A stretch of 64,000 bases of DNA from Alphaproteobacteria bacterium. GTDB taxonomy: Bacteria; Pseudomonadota; Alphaproteobacteria; Rhizobiales; Xanthobacteraceae. The notes below the pieces were generated by a model. It was not told where the DNA came from and did not search any database. It saw only the letters and a program-made list of their open reading frames with translations. The stretch lies in the NCBI GenBank assembly GCA_005884685.1, contig VBAH01000035.1, positions 1-64,000 on the forward strand. Direction: 5' to 3'. The stretch's first letter is position 1, and each line of letters starts with the position of its first letter. Positions 7,891-15,753 of this stretch are shown here, piece by piece. Position numbers and translations under genes: made by a program.

Positions 7891-9577
7891 TACGTCAGGC
7901 AAGGTGCAATCGCCAAAGGCAGCGGCGGATTTGAGCCGGCGCAATATCCTCCTCGCCGGCACGACCATGGCCGCGTCGGCGCTGACTGCTTCGAGCGAGA
8001 CGGCGCAGGCGCAGCGGCCAGCACCATTGCCGACACCGGCACCGACAGGTCAGCGGCCCAACATCGTCGTCATCATGGGCGACGACATCGGCATCTGGAA
8101 TATCGGCGCCTATCACCGCGGCATGATGGCGGGCCGGACGCCGAACCTCGACAGGATCGCCGCCGAGGGGATGCTGTTCACCGACTACTACGCGGAGGCG
8201 AGCTGCACGGCGGGGCGCGCCAATTTCATCACCGGCGAGCTGCCGATCCGCACCGGCATGACCACGGTCGGCCAGGCGGGCGCGCCCACCGGCATTCCGG
8301 CCGAAGCCGTGACGATCGCCACCGCGCTGAAGGGAATGGGCTACGCCACCGGTCAGTTCGGCAAGAACCATCTCGGCGACAAGAACGAGTTTCTCCCGAC
8401 CGTGCACGGCTTCGACGAGTTCTTCGGCTACCTCTATCACCTCGACGCGATGGAAGATCCGGCGCACCCGGCCTATCCGCAGGATCTGCTCAACGTCGTC
8501 GGCCCGCGCAACATGGTACACGCGTGGGCCACCGAGGTGGACGACAACACCGTCGACCCGCGCTGGGGCAAGGTCGGCAAGCAGAAGATCGAAGACGCCG
8601 GCACGCTCTATCCCAAGCGGATGGAGACCGTGGACGACGAGATCCGCGACCTCGCGATCACGTTCATCGAAAAAGCCAAGGCCGACAACAAGCCGTTCTT
8701 CCTCTGGCTCAACCCGACGCGCATGCACATCGTCACGCATCTGTCGCCGAAATACCAGGCGATGCGCAACTCGCAGAACGGCTGGACCATCCATGAAGCC
8801 GGCATGGCGCAACTCGACGACGACGTCGGCATCGTGATGCAGAAGCTGAAGGAGATGGGCGTCGACGACAACACAATCGTGGTGTTCACCACCGACAACG
8901 GCACCGAAGTGTTCACCTGGCCCGACGGCGGGCAGACGCCGTTTGCGCAGAGCAAGGGCACCGTGATGGAGGGCGGCTTCCGCGCACCGGCGATGATCCG
9001 CTGGCCGGGCAAGGTGCCGGCCGGCAAGGTCGAGAACGGCATCATCTCGGGTCTCGACTGGTTTCCGACGCTCCTCGCTGCCGCCGGCAACCCGGACATC
9101 GTGGAGGAGCTCAAGCGGGGCAAACAGATCGCAGGGCGAAACTACAAGTGCCACCTGGATGGCTACAACCAGATGGACATGATCACCGGCAAAGGCCCCT
9201 CCAATCGCCAGGAAATCTATTATTTCGGCGAAAGCGAGCTCGGCGCCGTGCGCATCGGTGACTTCAAGTACCGCTTCATCGATCAGCCGGGCGGCTGGCT
9301 CGGCGACAAGAGCAAGCCCGACGTGCCCTATATCACCAACCTCCGTCTCGATCCTTTCGAGCGAACCGGCTGGCCCAACTACGGGACAAAGGAAGGTGCC
9401 CAGCAATACTTCGACTGGTTCAAATACGAGTTCTGGCGCTTCGTGTTCGTCCAGCAGCAGGTGGAGAAGCTGGCCAAGACCGCAATCGAGTTCCCGCCAA
9501 TGCAGGAGGGCGCCAGTTTCAACCTCGAGGCCGTGAAGAGAAAAATCGAGGCGGCCCGCTCCGCGATAGCGAAATAG
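7880..9577 (+). CDS. Arylsulfatase, Tat-exported
   Basis: This 565-residue protein starts at an ATG with AGGAG seven bases upstream, inside the end of the FGE gene. A twin-arginine signal (SRRNILLAG, Arg20-Arg21, ending near AQAQ) indicates folded export to the periplasm. The sulfatase core begins RPNIVVIMGDD. The modification site is CTAGR, with Cys109 as the residue converted to formylglycine (C-x-A-x-R rather than the commoner C-x-P-x-R). Later metal and substrate landmarks are GQFGKNHLGD and VVFTTDNGTE. Tat export fits maturation in the cytoplasm by the neighbouring FGE. The substrate is unknown. Confidence 0.93.
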   Translation: MSIDTSGKVQSPKAAADLSRRNILLAGTTMAASALTASSETAQAQRPAPLPTPAPTGQRPNIVVIMGDDIGIWNIGAYHRGMMAGRTPNLDRIAAEGMLFTDYYAEASCTAGRANFITGELPIRTGMTTVGQAGAPTGIPAEAVTIATALKGMGYATGQFGKNHLGDKNEFLPTVHGFDEFFGYLYHLDAMEDPAHPAYPQDLLNVVGPRNMVHAWATEVDDNTVDPRWGKVGKQKIEDAGTLYPKRMETVDDEIRDLAITFIEKAKADNKPFFLWLNPTRMHIVTHLSPKYQAMRNSQNGWTIHEAGMAQLDDDVGIVMQKLKEMGVDDNTIVVFTTDNGTEVFTWPDGGQTPFAQSKGTVMEGGFRAPAMIRWPGKVPAGKVENGIISGLDWFPTLLAAAGNPDIVEELKRGKQIAGRNYKCHLDGYNQMDMITGKGPSNRQEIYYFGESELGAVRIGDFKYRFIDQPGGWLGDKSKPDVPYITNLRLDPFERTGWPNYGTKEGAQQYFDWFKYEFWRFVFVQQQVEKLAKTAIEFPPMQEGASFNLEAVKRKIEAARSAIAK

Positions 9578-9591
9578 GAGAATTGTGAACG

Positions 9592-9618
9592 AGCGGGCGG
9601 CCGGGAAAGCCGCCCGCT
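9592..9618 (+). terminator. Strong hairpin after the arylsulfatase gene
   Basis: A 10-bp perfect GC stem (AGCGGGCGGC/GCCGCCCGCT) encloses a 7-base loop and lies 15 bp past the sulfatase stop. No T-run follows, so it could be an attenuator or an mRNA-stabilising hairpin rather than a full terminator. Confidence 0.4.
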
Positions 9619-9670
9619 ATCAGCGCCGGTCTTTGCGTCGCCAGCGCGCTCAGAGGAAGGAGATCAGACC

Positions 9671-10210
9671 ATGTCCACAGTAGCCGTACATCCTCGGTCT
9701 CAGCCATCCGGAATCTGGTGGCTCTTCCTGCTGCAGGGCATCGCGGCGATTCTCATGGGCGGGATGCTGCTCGCTGCGCCCGGTCAAACGCTGCTCGCGC
9801 TGGTCACTTTCCTCGGGTTCTACTGGCTGATCACCGGCGTCCTCGAGCTCGTGCGCGTGTTCGTCGACCGCTCGGTGCCGTGGATCTGGTCGCTGCTGAC
9901 CGGACTCATCGGCCTCACGGCGGGCCTGCTCGTCCTGAAGCATCCGCTGCTCGCTGCCGTCACCGTGCCGACCGTTCTGGTGATCCTGCTCGGCGTGCAG
10001 GGACTGGTGATGGGCATCATCCAGATCATCGCCGCGTTCAAGGGCGGCGGCATCGGATCGTTCCTGCTCGGCGCGATCAATCTTGCGCTCGGGCTGCTGC
10101 TGCTGAGTTCGCCGCTGGCGGCGTCGTTCGCCGTGCCGTTCGTGTTCGGCGTGCTGCTGTTGATCCAGGGCGCGGCGCTGACGATCTGGGCCTTCCGCGT
10201 GCGCGCCTGA
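9671..10210 (+). CDS. HdeD family (DUF308) membrane protein
   Basis: This 179-residue, very hydrophobic protein has six predicted membrane segments arranged as three helical pairs (for example WWLFLLQGIAAILMGGMLL, LVTFLGFYWLITGVLELV). That pattern is typical of HdeD/DUF308 proteins. The founding member is linked to acid resistance in enterobacteria, but the molecular role is unclear. It has a very good ribosome site (AAGGAGATCAGACC before the ATG). Its place between the sulfatase and an exported phosphatase suggests a role in this locus, perhaps coping with acid released by sulfate ester hydrolysis, which is speculation. Confidence 0.85.
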   Translation: MSTVAVHPRSQPSGIWWLFLLQGIAAILMGGMLLAAPGQTLLALVTFLGFYWLITGVLELVRVFVDRSVPWIWSLLTGLIGLTAGLLVLKHPLLAAVTVPTVLVILLGVQGLVMGIIQIIAAFKGGGIGSFLLGAINLALGLLLLSSPLAASFAVPFVFGVLLLIQGAALTIWAFRVRA

Positions 10211-10226
10211 ACGCTCGGTATCCGAG

Positions 10227-11270
10227 ATGAACCCGGCCTCATTCTTCGCCCGCGGCCTCAGCCGCCGCGTTCTGCTTTCGGCTCTCGCTGCGACACCCGC
10301 CCTCACCGAAGCACTGCGCGCAACCCCGGCCGCGGCGCAAACGTCCGTCGACCCGCTGCCGTCCTGGAACGACGGCGCCACCAAGACATCCATCGCCGAT
10401 TTCGTCGCGCGCGTGACGACGCGGGGCGGAGCGGACTTCGTGCCGCCGGAGCAGCGCATCGCCACCTTCGACAACGACGGCACGCTGTGGTGCGAGCAGC
10501 CCATGCCCGTGCAAGCCGCTTTCATCCTCGAGCGCACCCGGGCACTCGCGCCGCAGAATCCGGATTGGAAGATCAGACAGCCATTCAAGGCGGCGCTGGA
10601 CGGTGACATGAAAACGCTCGCGGCATCCGGCGAAAAGGGCCTGACCCAGCTCGTGGCCGCAACGCACGCCGGCATGACCACCGACGAATTCGCCAGGATC
10701 GTCTCCGAATGGCTTGGCGCCGCACGCGATCAGCGGTTCAGGAAGCCCTATACCGAACTCATCTATCGCCCGATGCTGGAGCTGCTCGCCTATCTGCGCG
10801 CCAACGGTTTCAAGACCTTCATCGTCTCCGGCGGCGGCATCGAGTTCATGCGCCCGTGGAGCGACAAGATCTACGGCATTCCGCCCGAGCAGGTCGTGGG
10901 CTCCTCGATCAAGACGCGGTTCGCGATGCGCGACGGGCGGCCGGAGCTGTTCCGTCTGCCCGAGGTCAATTTCATCGACGACAAGGTGGGAAAGCCGCTC
11001 GGCATCAATCAGCACATCGGCCGCCGGCCGATCGCGGCGTTCGGCAACTCCGACGGCGACCTCCAGATGCTGCAGTGGACGACGATGGCGGGCGACAGCG
11101 TGCGCCTCGGGCTGATCGTGCATCACACCGACGCGGAGCGCGAATACGCCTACGACCGCCAGTCACAGGTCGGAAAACTCGACAAGGCGCTCGACGCCGC
11201 GGCGCTCAACCGATGGACGGTCGTCGACATGAAGCGCGACTGGAACAGGGTGTTCCCGTTTGAGACGTGA
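10227..11270 (+). CDS. Exported HAD-family phosphatase-like hydrolase
   Basis: This 347-residue protein has a twin-arginine-like signal (GLSRRVLLSAL, Arg13-Arg14, cleavage near AAAQ). It has the HAD nucleophile motif FDNDGTLW (Asp82, Asp84), motif II in FIVSGGG, and a late FGNSDGD acidic motif. It belongs to the phosphoserine-phosphatase-like branch of HAD hydrolases, with an unusually long cap region. It starts 17 bp after the HdeD-like gene and is probably in the same transcript. Acting on phosphate esters in the periplasm beside a sulfatase is a reasonable inference; the substrate is unknown. Confidence 0.8.
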   Translation: MNPASFFARGLSRRVLLSALAATPALTEALRATPAAAQTSVDPLPSWNDGATKTSIADFVARVTTRGGADFVPPEQRIATFDNDGTLWCEQPMPVQAAFILERTRALAPQNPDWKIRQPFKAALDGDMKTLAASGEKGLTQLVAATHAGMTTDEFARIVSEWLGAARDQRFRKPYTELIYRPMLELLAYLRANGFKTFIVSGGGIEFMRPWSDKIYGIPPEQVVGSSIKTRFAMRDGRPELFRLPEVNFIDDKVGKPLGINQHIGRRPIAAFGNSDGDLQMLQWTTMAGDSVRLGLIVHHTDAEREYAYDRQSQVGKLDKALDAAALNRWTVVDMKRDWNRVFPFET

Positions 11271-11289
11271 GCGCGATTGGGCATCCGCC

Positions 11290-12354
11290 TCACTTGTAAA
11301 CCATCGGCTTCGCCGTCGCGCTCGGCGTCGGCTTTTCGGCCGGCGAGATCACGAACGTCACCCACGCGTTCCATCCCGAAGGCCGGTTCTCCGCTGCAAA
11401 CTCGTAATAGCTCTTCAGGTTGAGGTAGCCCTGCATGTCCCCAACCGGAAACAGGTATCCGAGCTGCGGGCCTATGCCGATCACGCGCGATTTGAATTCG
11501 CCCAGGACCGGCGCCTGACCCGAGTCCGCGGTGAGCTGTTGATAGAAATAGCCGACTGCTCCGACGAAGAGCTGCTTCGACAGATATTTCGAAGCGCCCC
11601 AGTCGAGATGCCAGTCGATGCCGTTCTGGTAGCCGGTGTCGACGTTCTTGAAATTGTAGGTCAGGCCGGTGACCGCGGTGAATTCGTGACCCGCCTTCGG
11701 ATCGAGATAGGTGTATCCGCCGCCGCCATCGGCCGCGCCATGTCCGATGCTGAGATTCGCCAAACGGTTGGGGTCGTAGGCGCCGACCGGGATGTCGCCG
11801 GTTGCATAGACCATGTAATTGTGGACGCCGTTGTGCCATTTCAGCATCGCGACCGGATAGAGGTCGCCAAAACCGGTGACGGCGCTGCTGACGTTTTCGC
11901 TGCGCACGGAGACGAGCGGACCGAGAGTGGTCGTCAGCGTTCCGGCCAGGTCGGCGCTCGATCGGCCGAAGAGTCCCCCGATGCCCATGGTCAGTTGCCC
12001 GCCCAGAACCGGGGTCGCGAAGGCGTAGTTCGGTTGCACCCATTGCAGGCCCACTTGGGCGTGAAGGTTCGCGGACAGGTTGGTGGTCAGCGTCGGGTTG
12101 AAGCGACCGATCTGGACTTCGCGCGCGGCCGCGACGTCTGCACCCGCCGACACGTTGGTATAGTAGGTGAAAGTGAGGAGCGACCATCCCGGCGTCGGCT
12201 GGGGAACTGCCGCAAGACTACCGAACAGGCCGGGCAGCCAGAAGCTCACACCGCCCTCGTCGGCGAACAACACCGCCGGTTCAAACGTCACGAGCGCCAG
12301 CGCCAGCGCGCCGCCGCGCAGCAACGACTGCGTTTGTTTCCGCATGATGCTCAT
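11290..12354 (-). CDS. Outer-membrane transporter-like protein (phenol MetA-pathway family)
   Basis: This 354-residue protein has a signal peptide (about 1-31, ending LFADEGG). Alternating beta-strand segments follow, rich in Gly, Tyr and Trp (for example WSLLTFTYYTNVSAG, LNLKSYYEFAAENR). This fits the Phenol_MetA_deg family of outer-membrane channel-like proteins, often found beside aromatic or xenobiotic catabolic genes. It is convergent with the HAD gene (19-bp gap) and likely belongs to the sulfatase locus, letting sulfated aromatics into the periplasm (inference). An 8-bp inverted repeat lies upstream, and the Fic cassette was inserted just beyond it. Confidence 0.75.
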   Translation of the reverse strand: MSIMRKQTQSLLRGGALALALVTFEPAVLFADEGGVSFWLPGLFGSLAAVPQPTPGWSLLTFTYYTNVSAGADVAAAREVQIGRFNPTLTTNLSANLHAQVGLQWVQPNYAFATPVLGGQLTMGIGGLFGRSSADLAGTLTTTLGPLVSVRSENVSSAVTGFGDLYPVAMLKWHNGVHNYMVYATGDIPVGAYDPNRLANLSIGHGAADGGGGYTYLDPKAGHEFTAVTGLTYNFKNVDTGYQNGIDWHLDWGASKYLSKQLFVGAVGYFYQQLTADSGQAPVLGEFKSRVIGIGPQLGYLFPVGDMQGYLNLKSYYEFAAENRPSGWNAWVTFVISPAEKPTPSATAKPMVYK

Positions 12355-12427
12355 GGCAAAGCCCCCCGTACCCCGGTGCTCTGGAGAGACCTGGGGAACG
12401 ATTGCATCGCCTTGGCGGGAATGTGAC

Positions 12428-12465
12428 CTACACCTCGGTGTCAGGCGGCCTGTACTAAGGTGTAG
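12428..12465 (-). promoter_or_regulatory. Inverted repeat upstream of the outer-membrane protein gene
   Basis: Perfect 8-bp arms CTACACCT and AGGTGTAG are separated by 22 bp, about 75-110 bp upstream of the minus-strand start at 12354. A TTGACC hexamer (minus strand, 12478-12473) lies beside it. This looks like a regulator site with a nearby -35 element. The regulator is not in the window. Confidence 0.35.
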
Positions 12466-12557
12466 CTGCAGGGGTCAACGGATGGACGATGGTCGAGATG
12501 AAGAACGGGTAGTGTCTCAGTTTGATTGTGGCAGAGAGTGAGCCGAGTGCCTCACAG

Positions 12558-13265
12558 CTATTTCGGCTTGGACTCAGGCGGGACCCACCTTCCGGGCGAT
12601 ATTCCCGGAGGAGCGGGTGGCGTTGGGTTTGGCTTTGGCGGGGTAGCCCCAACAGGTCCCGGATTGGCAATTCCATCGTCGGCCAATTGCGCCTCTAAGA
12701 GCGCTGCCAAGTATTCCTCTAGAACCGAGAAGTCGAGATTGCCTTCCTCCCATGCCCGGTCGGCCGCCTTAAGCCCATCTATGTAGCCTTGCCGTTTCTC
12801 TCGGATTCTCTCGGGCACAATCTTCTTGCCGCGCAGCAACGTCCCGTTCTTCACGCATAACATGTAATAGCAAGTTGCTCGTGCCGTGCGGCCATTGCCT
12901 TCGATGAACGGGTGCACCCAATTCAAGCGCCAGAGTGCGTAGGCCGCTAGCTCAGTGGCAGTCCAGTTGTACCAATTTTCGTGAATCGTTGAGACAAACC
13001 TGTCCATCAAATCCGGTACTTGTCGGAAGTGAGGCGGAACGTGATCGCCCACATAAATAGGCTCGTCCCGGAAGCGGCCTCCGAACTGAGAGATGTTGGC
13101 AACCGCAACGTGGTTCAGTGCCCACAGCGTAAATTTGTCAAAGCCCGTGGGCCCTTGCCGGAGGCCAATTTCGATACAGTTTGTAAGAAGATCGTATTGC
13201 CGAATCAGATTCCGCTCTTGGACGCGGTCGTATAATTCGCGATCCGGCTCTTCAAGGACTATCAT
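12558..13265 (-). CDS. Fic family protein (probable AMP transferase)
   Basis: This 235-residue protein contains the complete Fic motif HPFIEGNGRTAR (His118 to Arg129), the loop that binds ATP and transfers AMP to protein hydroxyls. It is preceded by a helical core (FVSTIHENWYNWTATELAAYALWRLN). The C-terminal 30 residues are Pro-rich and look disordered. No intramolecular inhibitory motif ([ST]xxxE[GN]) was found, so regulation should come from a partner. The small gene at 13323-13532, transcribed just upstream on the same strand, is the candidate. The gene lies inside the mobile cassette. Confidence 0.9.
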   Translation of the reverse strand: MIVLEEPDRELYDRVQERNLIRQYDLLTNCIEIGLRQGPTGFDKFTLWALNHVAVANISQFGGRFRDEPIYVGDHVPPHFRQVPDLMDRFVSTIHENWYNWTATELAAYALWRLNWVHPFIEGNGRTARATCYYMLCVKNGTLLRGKKIVPERIREKRQGYIDGLKAADRAWEEGNLDFSVLEEYLAALLEAQLADDGIANPGPVGATPPKPNPTPPAPPGISPGRWVPPESKPK

Positions 13266-13272
13266 CTGTAAA

Positions 13273-13298
13273 GAAGCCCGGACTTCCGGCCGGGCTTC
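13273..13298 (-). terminator. Hairpin between the small gene and the Fic gene
   Basis: Perfect 9-bp arms GAAGCCCGG/CCGGGCTTC enclose an 8-base loop. On the minus strand the hairpin is followed by TTTA. It lies after the stop of the upstream small gene and just before the Fic start. It could be a partial terminator or attenuator setting the ratio of the two products. Confidence 0.45.
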
Positions 13299-13322
13299 CT
13301 CTGTAGACCGTGGGTGAGAACG

Positions 13323-13532
13323 TTATGCGCCGGCAAGGCGTAGCGTTCGTGACGCCGTCAACGCAGATTCCTTTGTGATGCGGGAGTTCTCTGGCGCATT
13401 GCCATATGCAAAACTCGCCCGTTGCTCGCGCAACTCTTCATCCGTTACGCCGGACTTTCGGTTCTCTTCGACGAGTCGATCCAAGTTTGGTCGAGCCGGA
13501 GCGCGCTTGAGCGCTGACTTGCGGGCCGCCAT
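13323..13532 (-). CDS. Small protein upstream of Fic, candidate antitoxin
   Basis: This 69-residue protein is charged and helical (PNLDRLVEENRKSG, VTDEELREQRAS) and is followed by SFAYGNAPENSRITKES. It is encoded directly upstream of the Fic gene on the same strand. The segment SFAYGN resembles the [ST]xxxE[GN] inhibition motif of Fic antitoxins, except that Gly stands where Glu is expected. The partnership is inferred from gene order and size. The Lys/Arg-rich N-terminus could also bind DNA or RNA. Confidence 0.55.
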   Translation of the reverse strand: MAARKSALKRAPARPNLDRLVEENRKSGVTDEELREQRASFAYGNAPENSRITKESALTASRTLRLAGA

Positions 13533-13727
13533 ATGAGCCTCCTGATTGGTTTGGGTACCTTAGCTGGACAATTCTTACCAGCAAGTATCGTTCCCTTTTT
13601 GTACACCTTTCGGGGACGCCGTGCACATGAAATTTTTGCAAGCAGACCACAAAAGGTGAGGGACAGGGGAAGGTCTCGCGCTGGTATTGATTCGAGAGTA
13701 TGCTTAGCGTAAAGCATGGTGTGTAAC

Positions 13728-13961
13728 ATGCCAAGAGGTCCTAAAGGCGAAAGCCGCCCTGCAGACGTAAACGCTCGCGCCGTCATGATCGCTAAGATCG
13801 CGACAGGCGAGATCGAGGACGTGACCACAGAGGACGGCAAGAACGCCGCCGCCGTGGCGCTCGGGCGCATGGGCGGTAAGGCGCGGGCTGCGGGCATGTC
13901 GGCTAAGAAACGCAAGGAAATCGCTCAGAAGGCTGCGGCCGCACGTTGGAAGGGCGATTGA
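13728..13961 (+). CDS. Small basic RNA-binding-like protein
   Basis: This 77-residue protein begins MPRGPKGESRPADV and ends with an Ala/Lys helix, AALGRMGGKARAAGMSAKKR then EIAQKAAAARWKGD. Many alphaproteobacteria carry short proteins with this layout, annotated as RNA-binding or hypothetical. The ATG at 13728 was chosen over an in-frame upstream ATG because MPRGPKGE is the conserved start. It lies in the mobile cassette and is transcribed away from the Fic operon. A regulatory role is possible but not shown. Confidence 0.6.
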   Translation: MPRGPKGESRPADVNARAVMIAKIATGEIEDVTTEDGKNAAAVALGRMGGKARAAGMSAKKRKEIAQKAAAARWKGD

Positions 13962-13966
13962 GCCGG

Positions 13967-14185
13967 CTATCTCACGACGCGCAGTTTGAGGCCCGGAACC
14001 GTCGGCTTGGCCGTGAGGTCGTAGAACTCGCCCAAGTGCTTTTCGTGAATGCGAAGCAACTTGGCGAACTCCTTTGCGGCGTAGCCGAACGTATCAAGGT
14101 GAAGTCGGACCATCCGCGCCACGACGCCCGGCTGTTCAGGTGGGAAGTCGAATTCGGCGGGTTCGCGTAGCTTCATACGACCCAT
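13967..14185 (-). CDS. Small protein, possibly a truncated regulator
   Basis: This 72-residue protein has KLREPAEFDFPPEQPG, then a helical part LHLDTFGYAAKEFAKLLRIHEKHLGEFY, ending LKLRVVR. The shape recalls the C-terminal end of XRE/ImmA-type proteins found in toxin-antitoxin loci, which would make this a remnant. There is no helix-turn-helix or HExxH motif in it. The start has only a weak ribosome site. It lies near the right end of the cassette. Confidence 0.4.
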   Translation of the reverse strand: MGRMKLREPAEFDFPPEQPGVVARMVRLHLDTFGYAAKEFAKLLRIHEKHLGEFYDLTAKPTVPGLKLRVVR

Positions 14186-14212
14186 GCCGGGCTAACCGAT
14201 AAGGCGCTCACG

Positions 14213-14305
14213 ATGGCCGATCTCGTGGAGCTAATCGACACGCGCGAGATGCGCGCTCAGTTGGCCGCGCGTGAAGCGATGTGGAATAAAGTCCTACCAA
14301 ACTGA
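14213..14305 (+). CDS. Very short ORF at the right end of the mobile cassette
   Basis: An ATG-initiated frame of 30 codons (MADLVELIDTREMRAQ... VLPN) ends with TGA inside the terminal inverted repeat. It may be the 3' remnant of a gene once carried by the element, since genes of insertion sequences often end in the terminal repeat. It is too short for family assignment. Confidence 0.25.
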   Translation: MADLVELIDTREMRAQLAAREAMWNKVLPN

Positions 14306-14352
14306 GACACTACCGAAGAACGGCCGGCCCACGATCTTCCCGTTCCAGGCAA

Positions 14353-14814
14353 TCAATCCGCCTTGGTGCCGTAAACCTTCGCGGGATCGAACGCCTTCTC
14401 CGCCTCGCGGAATTGCAGCACCACCGACTGATCCGACGCCTTGCCGAGCGGAACGCCACGATAGAAGCACGAGCGCCGCCCGGTGTGACAGGCGCCGCCG
14501 CCCGCCTGCTCGACCTTGATCCACACCGCGTCCTGATCGCAATCGATGCGCATCTCGGTCACGCGCTGGACATGGCCGGAGCTTTCGCCCTTGCGCCACA
14601 GCGCGCGGCGTGAACGGCTGTAGTACCAGGCCTCGCCGCTCTCGATCGTGCGCGCCAACGCCTCGGCGTTCATGTGCGCGACCATCAGCACGTCGCCGCT
14701 GTTGGCGTCGGTCGCCACGCAGGTCACGAGCCCATCGGCATCGAACTTGGGCGCGAGCTTGGCACCCTCTTCGATCTCGTGCGTCGAGCCGCGTTCGGAG
14801 AATGTGAAAGTCAC
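14353..14814 (-). CDS. hisI: Phosphoribosyl-AMP cyclohydrolase
   Basis: This 153-residue enzyme catalyses the third step of histidine synthesis, opening the purine ring of phosphoribosyl-AMP. Signatures are [38 protein letters not shown], the Asp-rich metal site [13 protein letters not shown], and the zinc cysteines in [12 protein letters not shown]. The GTG at 14814 was chosen because GAGG lies six bases upstream and homologues start near TFTFSERG. It follows folE after 7 bp and is probably co-transcribed with it. The hisE activity is not fused here. Confidence 0.93.
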   Translation of the reverse strand: MTFTFSERGSTHEIEEGAKLAPKFDADGLVTCVATDANSGDVLMVAHMNAEALARTIESGEAWYYSRSRRALWRKGESSGHVQRVTEMRIDCDQDAVWIKVEQAGGGACHTGRRSCFYRGVPLGKASDQSVVLQFREAEKAFDPAKVYGTKAD

Positions 14815-14821
14815 CGCAGCC

Positions 14822-15499
14822 TCAGCGCGCGCCTCCGCGCACCAGTGTGAAGAAGCGCGCCTGCTCCTGCGCATCGTTGCGGAACAGGCCGGTGAATTGC
14901 GTCGTGACGGTGAGCGAGCCGGGCTTCGCCACGCCGCGCATCGACATGCAGGTGTGCTCGGCCTCGAGCATCACGGCGACGCCGCGCGGTTTGAGGATCT
15001 CGTCGATCGCGGTCGCGATCTGCGAGGTAAGGTGCTCCTGCGTCTGCAGACGGCGCGCGTAGACATCGATCAGCCGCGCGATCTTAGAGAGGCCGACCAC
15101 GCGCTCGGTCGGCGCATAGGCGATATGCGCCTTGCCGGTGAATGGCATGACGTGGTGCTCGCAGTGCGAATAAAACGGAATGTCGCGCACCAGCACCGGC
15201 TCGGCATAGCTGCCGATCTCCGAGAAGGTGCGGTCGAGGATTTCGGCCGGGCACTCGCGGTAGCCGGCGAACAGCTCCTCGTAGGCATTGACGAAGCGCT
15301 TCGGGGTTTCGACCAGGCCCTCGCGGTCTGGATTGTCGCCGATGTAGCTCAGCAAGGTGCGCACCGCGCCCTCGGCTTCGGCGCGCGACGGGCGCGGCAC
15401 GGCCGGCGCGGGCGCGGCGCGCACGTGCTCGGACAGCGCGCTCAAATCCGGCGCCGGCACCGCGGCGGCTTTGGGAAAATTCTTCACGACGGCGTCCAT
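14822..15499 (-). CDS. folE: GTP cyclohydrolase I
   Basis: This 225-residue enzyme converts GTP to dihydroneopterin triphosphate, the first step of folate synthesis. Clear motifs are [16 protein letters not shown], the zinc site [40 protein letters not shown], and CMSMRGV with the second zinc cysteine. The ATG at 15499 has GGAGA upstream. The N-terminal 40 residues are Ala/Pro-rich and probably disordered. It is the first gene of a folE-hisI pair and is divergent from the Fe-S scaffold gene. Confidence 0.95.
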   Translation of the reverse strand: MDAVVKNFPKAAAVPAPDLSALSEHVRAAPAPAVPRPSRAEAEGAVRTLLSYIGDNPDREGLVETPKRFVNAYEELFAGYRECPAEILDRTFSEIGSYAEPVLVRDIPFYSHCEHHVMPFTGKAHIAYAPTERVVGLSKIARLIDVYARRLQTQEHLTSQIATAIDEILKPRGVAVMLEAEHTCMSMRGVAKPGSLTVTTQFTGLFRNDAQEQARFFTLVRGGAR

Positions 15500-15753
15500 G
15501 ACGGTCTCTCCGTTCGACCGGACCGCGCAGCCTGTGCCGTGCGTGCCGGATGTGTCACCGGGGTCACCGCGGCTCTGGCGCATCGTCCGGAAAACCGGGC
15601 GCTGCGGACGCCGCATTCCTTGCTGGGGTTGCCGAGAGCCGCCCCAAACCGCCGGCCCCCTTTTCCAGCCTGCGGTTCCACTCCTATATAGTTGCGACTA
15701 ACAGGCCGGCAATCAATGCCTTAGGCGCAAGCTGCCGGAATCGGGCCAAATCG

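Larger units (their letters stand above)
12500..14322. mobile_element. Transposase-less mobile cassette carrying a Fic gene
   Basis: A perfect 16-bp inverted repeat forms both ends: GGTAGTGTCTCAGTTT at 12508-12523 and its complement at 14299-14314. The 8-bp direct repeat GAAGAACG lies immediately outside each end (12500-12507 and 14315-14322), the mark of a transposition event. The 1,807 bp inside hold a Fic gene, three small genes and no transposase. GG-ended inverted repeats with 8-bp duplications occur in IS1595 and some ISL3-like elements, and IS1595 elements are known for passenger genes. The family assignment is inference. The interior looks visibly less GC-rich than its surroundings. 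Confidence 0.85.

Noticed and set aside
12508-14314. A complete insertion sequence with its own transposase
   Set aside because: No frame between the inverted ends encodes a transposase motif. The content is Fic, small proteins and a remnant only.
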